DNA of 64,000 bases from Pocillopora verrucosa (Eukaryota > Cnidaria > Anthozoa > Scleractinia > Pocilloporidae): contig NC_089321.1 in NCBI RefSeq assembly GCF_036669915.1, positions 8,604,449 to 8,668,448 of the forward strand, given 5' to 3'. The stretch's first letter is position 1, and every line of letters begins with the position of its first letter. A program made the translations under genes and the position numbers. The notes beneath the pieces were generated by a model. It made no database searches. It saw only the letters and a list, made by a program, of their open reading frames with translations, and had not been told where the DNA came from. Below, one piece after another: positions 13,901-25,870 of the stretch.

Positions 13901-16900
13901 GTGAAGGGCGGTACATTTGCGACCAGCCGTGCACGTATATCCCGCAAGTTTCCGATAAAGTTAGACATTTGTTTCATTGTAAAATCCCCAGCAAGCTCTT
14001 AAGTAGAATATACGGCCTAAAAGGTTCGTTTCTTCCAAGTGATACTGCCTACGTTTCCCGCATAAATTGATGCGACAGAATCAGCCCATGCGGTGTGTGT
14101 TTACATTCAGCTTTTTTATAAACAAATTTAGTTCTTTACGAGATAAAGGGAACTCGGATTTCTCTTGAATCTGATAGACTTCATAGAATACGACCGTTTT
14201 GAAGCTGTAATTCACACTTGGGTTTTTTCTCAAAGGCCAGAGTTGGGAGTTTATTTTTCTCAAGCTAAAATACCTTCGCTGTACTAAGGTTTTTGGGTAA
14301 AATCACAAACCTTACAATCCCAAAGCGTTTTCTCTTGTGAACAACGAATAAAACCGCAGATTATGTTAAAATAAATGTTTGCACCGAACGAATTTAATTG
14401 TCTTACGGTAAACTGACTTATTGAATTACTGTCCTGTACGGGTGCAACTGAAAAATCTCGTCGAGGTGCTTTATTCTTGTACCATACATGCAACACAGAC
14501 ATTCGTTAAGTGGAAACTGTTCGCTAGATTGGAACACGGTTGAAACGAAGCACAAAGCCAGCTTTACAGCTGATAAATGGCTCAACTAAGATTGGTTTTA
14601 TTGAAAAGCTTGGCTTTTAGTATAATTACAACGGTGCAGCGCTTAAGTAGAAGAACCCCGCCGTGGAAAGCGCAAAGAGAATCTTTTTATCAAACCTAAA
14701 TGCGTTACTATTCTTAATACTCATTTCCATGATTTTTTATCAATGAAATGGAAATCTGACAAAATAGGAAGAAGGTCCAGAATCTTTTTTAAAACGGCAG
14801 TTTTCTTTTATTTTCATAGCCATTCTTAAAAATATTCGTATTTGGACTGAATGTCAGTTGTGTGATGCAGCAAAATGGGAATTGAAGACTAATTTCGCAA
14901 ATTTTTGCAAAAGTCTGGAGTTCAAAGGTAATGACTTTTACTTGAGGTTCAATTTTATTTTTCGCGTCTACATCGTGATTGAGATCAAATTAAAGATATA
15001 TGGAGCATTTATCTTTTATCATTACGTCTTCAATATCCTCAAAGCAAGCTGCTCAAACAAATATCTTACTCTTCCCATCAATGAATAATGTTTAAAAACA
15101 GGTAACAAAGGGCTCTAACAAATCAAACTTGAGAGATGTGATAAGACTTAAGATTTTCACTAGGAAACTTACGCAAATTGCGCTGTAAAGTTGGGGAAGT
15201 TATTCGACAAAAATCTTTACTGAGTGTTCAAAGGAGACAAATTTGAAATGAAATTATATCTATGTGGTAAGATAAAGTTTAAAGGTTAATAGATATGGTT
15301 TTTCATTAATGATTTCATATTTCCATCAGTTTTATTGAATCATTCAGATTATATACATATATAATGTATATATATATAAACACGTTAATTCATGGATCAG
15401 AGTGGGAGTTTAACATTGCAGTAAAAAAAATGATAAAACATGTCACACAAGACGAATTTCAGACACTAAAAAGGACTAATATGGATGGAATTTCAAGAAA
15501 GTTTTGAATTGTTTTCGTGTTTGAGTGGAAAATAAGGATTTTATTTTACACTACCGTCCGCACTAAAGACGATTGGCCCGTATCTTTTACCATAAACCAA
15601 CACGAAATTAAACCAACACGCAATACTTATCTATCTCTTTTTTCGCCTTATTTTAATATCTCTCAAACTACTGTCGTTATTTATTAACATCGTTATATCT
15701 TTAATCTCGAGGCTGAAAAGAAAGTATGTCTGTTTTCATTTCAACTTCGCGCAGAAAACAAATCTTCCGTAAAATCGTGTTTGGGAAATATTTGATCCAA
15801 CTTCCTTGTTATGATATTGAAAGCAAAACTGTGTTTTCCTTTTAACGTTTACGGATTTTAATTCAAACAATTTATTCCTCACAAATAATTAAATCTATTA
15901 GCGCGACCATATACGATTAACCTTTTGGTTTTGTTGACAAATTTAGATGCCATATCTGTGAAAGCTTTTTGTCCGTAGGAAAAGAAAAACATCCATCCTC
16001 TTTAAGCAGGCAACCAAGCAAATACGGCTAGCCATTTTGAGAGCATTATCCTCACAGCCAGTTATGTTTAGCTTTTGTTCCACTCAAGAAGTTTTAAGTT
16101 GCTCGTTTAGTCAGTTAATGATTATTAGTAATTCATGGAAGCATAATGCTGACAAAAATTTTCGGCTGAAATTATAAAATGAGTCAAAATTTCCGTTCGG
16201 ACAATTCTGTATTAATACGCAATCAAGGGAGTTTCCGACATGGCTAAATTGGTAAATTTTACCGCCCTGCAGGCCGTCACAAATAATCTACCACGGGAAT
16301 CTTTTTGTAAACTTTTATTCAGAAGGGTGTATTGTTATTTTAAGTTTTCTGTCAAGGAAGACATCTCCGGAAAATTTGTTTAAAATATTCAGTCTAGATA
16401 ACATAGTCCTTTCTCCTCATTAAATCGTGCAGCAATGGATGCTCCTCTTTTTTCAATTAACTGAGTGAGTGTTATCCATTACTTAAATGAAATAACTAAA
16501 TACACTCTGTTTCACTTGACTCTTCATAATTTAGATGTTATTGCGCTTTATAGAGCTAAAGCACATCTCAATTGCTTGTTAAGTAAACATGTCACCTTAA
16601 AAATGGAATATTTGTCAAGAATCAATGTGATTTCCTCTTGAAAATAATTTCCTGAGAATTTCTCCTTAAACTTGTCTAAGACGGCAAACAAAGGCGTTTT
16701 CTAAGTAAGCTCGAATGAAGCAAGGTTTCCAAAAGCCTGCCAATCGACACAAACATCCTCGTAAGTTAAACTGCAAGCTTGAGTGAATTATCCAAATCGT
16801 TCACTATCAATTTTTTTAACCGGCTAAATTGACCAAGAGTTGGGTAAAAATTTTTAAGATGGAACGACACAGCGTGTTTATTTTGCTAAAATTCACTTCC

Positions 16901-17708
16901 AGTTAACAAATGCTGACGCTATTTGTTGAAAAGCTCTCAGTTCTCGCTTGCAAATGGTTCTAGTTAATTGTTATGAAGTGTATAAATACAATTAAACAAG
17001 GCGTAAATTACGCTAATAACTCACAAATGCCTTTCACTGCTTCAATAAAGTATTTCGCACCTGTGCCATCTGCCCGAGGAAAACCAATCAAAAACCGAAA
17101 TCGATCCCAGCTGGGTGTTTCTACCAATCACAGCCCAGATCCGTGCGTCAAATACAGAGTTAAACGTTACTCAAACAATCGAAAAGTATCCTTGTTTTTA
17201 ATTTATTTCTTTCAAGAAAAGTGCAATTTGCATCAAGAGATACCAAAACAATTACCCCTCTTAACATAACTTCCTCTCGTCCTTAAAAAAGGGTACAAAT
17301 TTCGTAAACTTAATGATGAAAACCGCAAAAATTGTTATGAACTCGGCTTCTACCTCGTGGCCATACGTACGATATCTCTGCGATATGGAATACGATTTTA
17401 ACATCTATAACTAATTCTGTTCGATATATCACGAGATTGACGATTGGAATTGAACAATAATAATCCTCGATTTCCAATGGGACGAATTTGGAATACTAAT
17501 AACCTTTGTTAACAAATGAACTCTCCGGAATAATAAACGATATTTATTATCTTCAGGTCCCATAAATAATAGCGCGAAAATGATCACATCATATCGATAA
17601 AAGCTCTCTTTCAATTTCCTGTCCATATAAACCGGGCTAGCAGTATATTCACTCAAGAGAAAACAGATCCTTTGAAGAGCGCAGTGCTGGTAGAGCAACA
17701 AGCCCAGA
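10975..17708. other. Gene-poor AT-rich interval between SEC61G and ro
   Basis: Nearly 7 kb upstream of ro without any frame that looks coding. Plus-strand frames at 11749-12042, 14858-15088 and 16973-17269 show no domain, low-complexity AT-driven composition, and no convincing splice context. There are short AT runs (for example tatatata near 15360-15380). The interval is a natural place for ro regulatory DNA, but I cannot point to specific sites. Confidence 0.5.
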
Positions 17709-20700
17709 ATGCAGAACTCGTCCGCTTTCAGTGTTGACTCGCTGATGGGAAAGAAGACCCTCGACTCTAAAACGAACGATGTGGAGAAAGAAAGCGAGAG
17801 AAAATCGGCATTTTCTGTCGCGCCACCGCTACCAAAACGGGAATTTCATCCTCCCAGTGTCTGTAACTGCCAGCCTTGTCAACAAACGGCTGTGTCAGGT
17901 TTTACTGCAATGAGTCAGGCTGTAGCCGAACCAAGGTTTATGTCTTTACAATCGATGGCTGGAACTGTATCAGTGCCTGCTCCCGTTTATCTCCCGAAAG
18001 GTGAGTGAATTCTCATTCATAACTGATCCCTTAAATTGAATTTTTATGAACTTGATGAAAGAATTATTTTTGTGAGTGCTGAACCATACGTTATCCAAGC
18101 AGCTACTGTCGATTTAGATTGTGGGGTGAAATGTTCTTGTTGTTAAGTGAAATCTGTCATTTGGCTTTAGGGCTCTATGGCCGGAAAGATGTCAAGTCAT
18201 TGAGGAATTAGCTAATTTTCAATGACCCTTTCGTCGTGAAAAGTAGTTGCCAACAAAGAAAATATAATAAATGTCTTCCATTTTTACTTTTAATAAGGTA
18301 TGCTTGCCATCCAAAAAATAAAAAGATCATAATTCAAGATTTGAAATATGTGATGGTTAAAATAATGTCAATTGTTGCTCATTTTTCTGCACATTACAGG
18401 GCAATTTGTAAAATAAAACAGTACTCTCTTTATGTGGTTTGTTCAAGGTATGAATGTTGAGTAACACTTTATTACCGTCCGTCTAAACTATTTCACTAAC
18501 GTCATTAATTTTCTCATTCTAAAAAAACCTTTTGGTTTCAAGCTAAAGAGAAAAACTTGAACGAGGTGTGTGATTGGAGAGGAGACATGAGAGACATTTT
18601 CGGAAGATTTTCAATTATCTGATGCCTAAGATGCCATACGACTGACATCATTTTTGTTAAGAAAAATTTTTTTATGCCTCATTTATTTCTTTTTTCCTTG
18701 CAATTACATTTTTGGAATTTTCTTTTGGAGATTTCTATATGAAATCGAGGTTTTAAAACTGAAAGACGTACACTGAAAAATGATTGTAAGAACGAAGATT
18801 GAAACGTGCTTAGTTTCCGAAGGCCAGCCATTCAGAAAAGTAGAGTGGGCAGGGAAAGAATGATAAAAGAATTAAATATATCCTTTTTGTTGCTTGGTTT
18901 GCTTTTTTCCGCCTCCAGCTTTCGTCTTCGGAAAAGCTCTTTCAGTAACGAAGACTCAATGCTCTCGAACGTGTGAAATTTGCCGACCTTTAGGGTGTGG
19001 TTCATCGATCTTGTGTGGGTGTCTATCATTCCCGTTCGGTTTTATTGATTTAAAAACCTTGGTGTGGCTTGCTCTTTTATTCCACTCCGCTGATGCTTTG
19101 AATATGTGAAGAGATTTAAAACAATTCTTTTATCTCTTTCGAATTCTGTGCCGCATGTGAAATTTAATGTTTTTTACCACCGAGTACATTGTAAAGTATT
19201 TTGGATACAAAGAGAATTGTTTTTGGTAAAGCCGGAAATCGATTTAATCGGTTTCGAGGCATTCTAAAATCATTAACGCTGAGTTTGGGCTTCTATTTTT
19301 TTAACAGTAATTTTTTTATTATTAAAAAAAAACGCGAAGTTATTGCTGCCGTTTTGTTAGACTTTTCAAAAAATGGGCAAATAAGATTTTTTAAGAAAAC
19401 AGTTTTGATCGACTCAACAGAAACTTCACCGTGAAAATAAACCTACACACTTTGACAAAAAGACTTCACGTCTCAAATGGTCTTCAATAAGACAGATGTA
19501 GCACGCACTTTTGGGAGGGCTTAAAGGATATATTTTCCAGTGACCAGGGAGTTGAGAAAAATTAATGGTTTAACGTTGCTCTGAAGATATGATTAACAAA
19601 ACCAAACTGATTGCGCCGAAAAAGTTTGATTTCCTTCTTCGTAAAGCGTTAACCATGAGAACAATTTTAAGAAAGACAGATGACAAAGTGCGGCCGGCCC
19701 TGATGTTTTGTTTTCGACCCAAGGTCAGGAGAAAACAGTTTTGTTTGTAACATAAATTTCTTTTGATCGTGTTTGGTCGCGCATTTCCTAAAAAGCTATT
19801 TATGTGCAGTGTGACACACTTGTAAACAAAGAAGCTTACACAAAAGTTCTCACCGATATAATTAAGTGGCTAGCTTTTGTTGTTCGCTTGAGCATAAATA
19901 TATAGAGAAAGAAAAGTTGAAAATTGTTAATTGACTGCTCATTAGCGAGTAATAAAACATGATGTATTATACACGACTCGTTCACAAAACGTAACCTTTT
20001 ACTCTTCGACTTGAGCAGGACAGATTTTTGCGTTTGCTATGTCCACTTTCAAATTGCAGAATTACGATCAGCTTACTTTTTCATCTTGGTCCAAAACGTT
20101 TCTTCTTTATAGTATCTTTCATGAGCCCTCCGGAAATAAAGGTTATCCCTATTTGAACATGTTTTTTAATTCCCATATCACAGTGAGTTTTCAAAAACAT
20201 CTTTAATGAAGGAGCACTTATTTCTGCACTGCCCATCTTTTCGTTGAACACGATCCGCACCTTATTAGTCGTTTTATGAAGAGCTTATCAAAGCCAGTGA
20301 CTTCAGCTGATGGTACATCTTAAAATTTAAGGACACAGAAAATTACAACTTTCTGCAAAAAAAAAAAAAGACATAGCAAAACAAAGGAAAAAAGACATAG
20401 CAAAACAAGATAAACTGCAAGCGCATGTGTCTTCCCAAGAACCTTGAAGAATTTCTCCAATAAAGAACAATTCTGGGCTTAATGCTGGGATTAAAGATAG
20501 AAAAGCACCTTGTAAGAAACAGGGTAGGTTTTTAGTTCGATCGTCGAATGAGGTAATTCGTGAAGCAAATGTCGCCGGCCATAGCTCACCAGATCACTTT
20601 TATACAACCAATAAGCTGTCTTGGCGTGTGTGCAAGAGAAGGGGTACGCGCAAATTACTTCCCTCTAATAGATGTGACAACTGTCTATTTGTATTCTTCT

Positions 20701-21459
20701 TGATCCCGGCGTGGGTATGATACGATTAACAGAGGGTAAGAAGTTTGCTCTTTCAATCAACGAAGAGCCCATGTGCTTTCTCAATTTGAAACTTGTACAA
20801 GACTGAATTAACTGAAAATTTTGTTTTGCCATTCCCTTAATTAGAGCATTACCATTGAACGCGTAAAGTAATAACACGATAGCAAAGCAAAGGTTTGAAT
20901 GTATATCAGTGTGGCAGGAGAACTCATCGTGCGCTGACTTTCGATTTTTAAGATGTTTGCTCCATTCACAATAATCTCAGCCGGTGCTTACAGTTCAGAA
21001 CGCTTAATGATAAGATCATTGATTCTGTCATTGTTTCATTCCGACTCTTTTATTGTTACATTATCCTGATATCAACTTTATTTTACTTTAGCCACTCCGC
21101 AAAGAAGAAAGAGAAAGGAGAGCAAAACACGCCGACAACGCACTACCTTCACCAGCGAGCAAACTCTCAAGCTTGAACTTGAGTTTCACCAAAACGAGTA
21201 CATCACTCGATCAAGGCGTTTTGAGTTGGCTGCCTGTCTGAACCTGACTGAAACACAAGTCAAAATATGGTTCCAAAATCGCCGAGCGAAAGACAAACGC
21301 CTAGAGAAAGCGCAAATGGATCAACAGTTGAGAATCGCAAGTTACGCGGCCGGAGCAGGGATCACATACCCGCCATCTTATTTCAATTATTATTCATCCC
21401 ACTATTACAAAAACAACCCCACTCAGGTCGCAGGCAACATCACTCAAAGGGTTGTGTAA
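17709..21459 (+). CDS. ro: Rough-like homeobox transcription factor
   Basis: Two exons, 17709-18000 and 21092-21459 (stop TAA), joined in frame (G|CC, Ala) to give 219 aa. Residues 6-13 (AFSVDSLM) are an eh1-type Groucho-binding motif near the N terminus, with a second AFSV at about 35. The homeodomain spans residues about 110-169, with F8, L16, F20, W48, F49, N51 and R53 in place and Gln at position 50. The helix-3 block [13 protein letters not shown] is followed by LEKAQMDQQ. The text [27 protein letters not shown] and the post-homeodomain extension are hallmarks of the Rough family rather than Hox, Gbx or Evx. The intron lies just before the homeodomain. It should act as a nuclear DNA-binding regulator of patterning. 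A plausible polyadenylation signal (AATAAA, 22054-22059) lies about 600 bp after the stop. Confidence 0.9.
18001..21091 (+). other. Intron of ro
   Basis: A 3.1-kb intron with a strong donor (AAAG|GTGAGT) and acceptor (ttttactttag). It contains no further coding frame that I can support. At about 20358-20410 there is a local duplication of a unit reading gacatagcaaaacaa within an A-rich run. The open frames at 18236-18460, 18894-19109 and 19201-19434 look like AT-rich chance frames. Confidence 0.6.
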
Positions 21460-22390
21460 ACAGAAATAAATTTTTGGAAGTGGGGCAGAATTATTTATTG
21501 TTGTGCAGACTACAGAAATGAACGTTTAAACGGTTTTCAAACATCTACACCCGTAACTGACAATTTATATTCCACTGGCAAGTGTTAATCAGTGTAAAAA
21601 GATTCCTAATACTTACTTTGCATGCGCGAGAATCTATAATTTCAGTCACTTTACAACCTTAATACAAGGTGCCTGCTTTTAATTGCGTGAAACGTTCTCA
21701 GACACAGAAAATTAAACAATTTTGGCTGTGCAATTGTTGTTTTTTATCTAAGGGAGTGTTTTACTCTGAATTCAAAACATTTTGTTGATTAGAACGATCT
21801 AGTTTGATTTACGTGATATAAAACACTCAAAGAACCTTCTAAATGAATTGTATATATAAATGTTATATTTAGGTTTTCTGGACTATCTTGTATGGTGAGA
21901 TATGTCGCTTTTCATGCGTGAGTTGCTTGTAAACTACTCGAATAACTTCAAGCTCCATTTGTAGACGTAACCAAGGAAGACTGGCTGAAATATGTATATT
22001 CGAGTTTTCCCGGAAAACTACCCCTTGTTATTGCATTTTCTTCTAATTGAAGAAATAAATGATCAGGTAACCTCAAAGAACCATTGTGTTTTATTGGGTT
22101 TCCATCATTCATTATCATCATTTATCTATTGCGTGCGACGTAGGAGAACGCTTATTTGAACCTACACCGTAAGCATGTCGTTTTGAGTCCCGCGGGTTTT
22201 ATGATATCCGCGTGTATCGATCCGAAGCGCGACCGTTTCAGCTTTTCGACGCCATCTTGGACTGGCTGACACAAATGACTTCGATCTCGGGTATCAACCC
22301 CTCTCAATTTGAATCGCTGAATCAAGCTGGCAAAGTAATGTTCCGTGCGTTGACTCGCGTCGGTCTGGATGTTACGGGAAAATATGTAGA

Positions 22391-22563
22391 TTAATAATGT
22401 ACATGAAATAATTACGCGCTTCTGATTGGCTGAAAACGAGCGCCTTCTCATGTAACACGAGTGCAAAGTTGTAACACGAGTGCAAATTACAAATAGCGCG
22501 CACACGCTTTCAAAATTTGATCTGTCATGAGTTTCTACGATGTTTTTTCATGTACATTATTAA
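22391..22563. mobile_element. MITE-like element with perfect 18-bp inverted ends and TTAA
   Basis: The left end TTAATAATGTACATGAAA (22391-22408) is matched exactly in reverse complement at 22546-22563, giving a 173-bp unit. The outermost TTAA on both sides fits a piggyBac-type target duplication; the inner TIR would then be TAATGTACATGAAA. Inside is a near-duplicate gtaacacgagtgcaaa. No transposase frame is present, so it would be non-autonomous. Confidence 0.65.
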
Positions 22564-23304
22564 CAAGTAATAACATGATTTATCTTACACTCACCCACCA
22601 AATTGCACTCAAAATCATATACTACCTATACAAATTGCACCCATTTGATCGAACGACCTGAATTATTACAAATTAAGAGACGTGGGCTGTGCTATCATCT
22701 GAAGTTCGCAGGTTTAGTATACCCAGGATTTTATTACGCCCATACAAAATAGCCATTCTTAGGCTAGATCGAACCTAGCTCATTAATCCATGATTTTACT
22801 AGTTTTGCAATATTATCAGTAGTTTTCATCATGTCGAGGAGCCAGACGAGGCAATAAACAAAATAATTACAAATAAACAAACTCTGAAAAGAAGAGAGCA
22901 AAAAAAGAAAACAGAGACCAAACAGAGAAATTCACACAACAAAAGAAAAGTTCCCCCTTTTTATTAATCCCCTTGACGTTGAGCAGAGAGCCTCCACATT
23001 AAGCACCCCGATCTAGTTTTCCTCAATGTGTCGCAACATATCGCACGTAACCTATTCCTGGCTACTTGCATTTGTTTAATTTTCTTTGCTATACCTCAGC
23101 ATTATTCCATAGATATAATCATTTTATCAAGAGAAGAAATTTAGATACTAGGTTAAAGACACCTTTCACTAAATTGTTTAGCGAAAAACTAGAAAGAATG
23201 ATGCGACGCAAATTCATACATAATGTGAAAGCTGTTACGAAAATGTGGTGGCGGCGTTTTATTGTACCGACATCTTGTCAAGTAACGGCATAACCGGTAT
23301 CTTC

Positions 23305-23396
23305 TCTGTTAAATAAAAGTCTCAGCACGAAACTTCAGCTTTGAAACTCTTTACGGTGGTTAATTTACGTTATCAACTCAGTTGATAACACTAAAT
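23305..23396 (-). repeat. Partial copy of the ATCAACTGAGTTGAT-palindrome element
   Basis: On the minus strand the stretch reads gttatcaactgagttgat, then aaattaaccaccgtaaag, matching the left end of the element at 30849-31018. Only one end is recognisable here, so it is a truncated or rearranged copy. Confidence 0.5.
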
Positions 23397-23949
23397 TACC
23401 AAAGATTCAAAAGGACAGGCTCGATCTGTACAAGGTGCCACTGCAACAACAACGCACGGGCGCCGAACCGATAAATTTGTGCTATAACTAGAGAATGAAG
23501 ATTGAAGACCGGGGTAACCCCAGCTGAAGGAGCCATGGAATTCTTGTTCTGATTTTGATACAAGGAAACTCTTAGGGGAGCCACATGTTGCCGCCAAAAG
23601 TTCGTTTTTTGTATCTTATTTTCCTTCTCTCAACCGACCGCTTAATACTGACAGGGTGCCGATGCCGCTTAATTTGAAACAGGTTACACTGTATTTTGGG
23701 ACATAATGATGTGTGATCTACTCTACATTTATAATTTCGTTATCTTCTACAATCTATAGCGTCATGACGAGTTGTAAAAAGTTGTTTTAAAAAGAATGCA
23801 GTCTCTTACTTCAATCAAATTCCCGTTAGACCATTCCAGTCCTATTTAGTCTAACCAACAACAATAAAAGTAAAAAACCACCTCCATAAAAAAGAAAGTT
23901 TTGGGGTACAAACAGCAAATTATTTGATTTTTTATTAAATATCAAATCA

Positions 23950-24485
23950 AAATATATCCTCTTCATGTATTCACAACCATACATTTATCACTTCATGGGT
24001 TAATTACGAAACAACAGCACGAACAGCTCTTAGTTGCCACGTAGCCCAGTTGGCAGAGTATTGCACCGGTATTGCAAAGGCTATTAGGTTCATCTACCGT
24101 ACAGGCGTGAATATTATCAAGCTTTACTTTCACTACTGCTTGAGAAGTGTTCATTATTGCGAAGAACACTCCACTCTTCATTGATTAACCTGCATTTCAA
24201 ATATATCATATTCATGTATTCATAATTATTCATTTATCTCCTCACAGGTCTATTACGAAACAACAAAATGACCAGCTCCCAGTTGGCTTGTTAGCCAAGC
24301 ATTGCCCTGCACCGGTATCGCCGAGGTCATGCGTTCAACTCCAGTACAGGCCTGAATTTTTTTGAGGCCTTACTTTAACTACTGTTTAAATAGTGTTCAT
24401 AACTACAAAGATCACTCCAACCTCATTTATTAACCTGCAGTTCAATGATGTGATATTCATGTATTCACAGTCAACCAGTTTTCAT
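23950..24485 (+). repeat. tRNA-derived SINE units in tandem (about 250-bp period)
   Basis: The marker ttcatgtattca recurs at 23962, 24211 and 24456, spacing 249 and 245 bp. Each unit carries a degraded tRNA-like head with a box A resembling tagcccagttggcagag and a box B resembling ggttca(t/a)ct near a gcaccggtat core. A tail follows, with tactttcactactg..gtgttcat. These are pol III SINE remains; they do not fold as intact tRNA genes and the box B sequences are mutated. Confidence 0.6.
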
Positions 24486-25229
24486 AATGTTGGCAAACAT
24501 TACATCAACGTAGGGAAATATTTCATAGACTCCCCCTATTTCGTAGAAAAGGTTGCGGTTATTCATCGTGGTGAAGAACAATAAAAGCTAAGTTTTTCGT
24601 TTGTCTCACAATGGAGTCACATGTGATGTAGATCGCGACGCGACTCCGCATATGGTAATTTAAGCTAACAATCTAACGATCGAGAAAGAATAAAAAGAAA
24701 AAAAGACAATTAAATCTGACACAAAAGTAAACTCAAATGCAGTTTCGAGGAGTATTTTAAAAACAATGTGATAAACACAGCGATTCTTTGTACCTTTCAC
24801 GATAACAGTCCAATCTTCACTTGCGACAAAGGTCACTTGTCTCAGAGAATAATAATAATGATAAAATAAAAACCATTGAAAACAAGGAAAAAGGGTCGAA
24901 TATCATACAGAGGACTATAACTGCTTCACAGCCAATCACAAAGACAACTGTCTTTGAAATATCTTCGGGATGTAGTGAGAAAAACCTTCCTTTATTTATT
25001 TGACTACCTCTTCCAAGTTATCTACGAATTGTATCGGCTTAAGACGTCAAACTCCTTTCAGTTTTGATCTTTTGGGATTAACTTAAACAGAGGGAGAAAA
25101 ATGGCCTGCGTAATGAGAAAACTGGTATAGCAACTGGTGACGCGCTGACGTATTTGTCTTTTAACTCTAAGTGGATGAAAAAAAATTACGTTACCACCAA
25201 GGCCAGAAATACCTTGGACAGAAATGCTT

Positions 25230-25560
25230 TGGAACTAAACGAATACAGAAGCGATCCTCGCAGTTATGAACACAACTGAACTAGTGGTTGAAACAAGGCC
25301 TGAAAAAAAATTCAGGCCCGTACGGGATTTGAATCCATGACCTCTGTGATACTGGTGCAGCGCTCTACCAACAGAGCTAACAAGCCATTATGTTGGATTC
25401 CAATAAACCTTCTAAGTGATGAATAATGACTGTAAATGTATGAAAATCATATAAGTGCACCACGGTTTAAGAAACGAATTCAGAAGTGATCCTCGCAGTT
25501 ATGAACACTTCTGAACTAGTAGTTGACATAAGGCCCGTACTGGATTTGAACCCATGACCC
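25230..25560 (-). repeat. tRNA-derived SINE copies, minus orientation
   Basis: Reverse-complemented, 25310-25390 reads ttagctctgttggtagagc (box A), gcgctgcaccagtatc, then ggattcaaatcc (box B) and a hairpin-like gcctgaattttttttcaggc. A second truncated head occurs at about 25530-25560. The tail (gttcataactgcgaggatcac..gtattcgtttctt) is shared with the plus-strand copy at 25563-25870. These are SINE insertions, not functional tRNA genes. Confidence 0.65.
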
Positions 25561-25562
25561 AT

Positions 25563-25870
25563 AACCTCTTTATAACTGCGAGGATCACTTCTGTATTCGT
25601 TTCTTCAACCGCAGTGCACATATATGATTTTCAGTCATTATTCACCACTTGGAAGGTTTATTTGGATCCAGTTAGTAGAGCGCTGCACCAGTATCTCAGA
25701 GGTCATGGGTTCAACCCGTACAGGCCTGAATTTTTTTCAGGCCCTATTTCAGCCACTAGTTCAGTAGTGTCAATAACTGCAAGGATCACCTCTGTATTCG
25801 TTTCTTCAACCGCAGTGCACATATATGATTTTCATATATTTATAGTCATTATTCAGCGCTTTGGAACTAT
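25563..25870 (+). repeat. tRNA-derived SINE copy and duplicated tail, plus orientation
   Basis: Contains ttagtagagcgctgcacc, a box B-like ggttcaacccgta, and gcctgaatttttttcaggcc. It is followed by the tail tgcaaggatcacctctgtat and cgtttcttcaaccgcagtgc. The same tail appears just upstream at 25573-25640, so two partial units lie side by side and form an inverted pair with the minus copies at 25230-25560. The 120-aa frame across it is an artefact of the repeat. Confidence 0.6.

Noticed and set aside
21267..21521. Second plus-strand frame over the ro homeobox exon
   Set aside because: Arg/Ser-rich shadow of the homeodomain frame; no start or domain of its own.
22152..22505. 117-aa minus and 60-aa plus frames near 22.2-22.5 kb
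   Set aside because: Partly inside the 22391-22563 inverted-repeat element, no recognisable domain; I could not match them to a transposase.
24030..24130. tRNA gene
   Set aside because: Boxes A and B are degraded and no cloverleaf could be drawn by eye; part of a repeated SINE unit.
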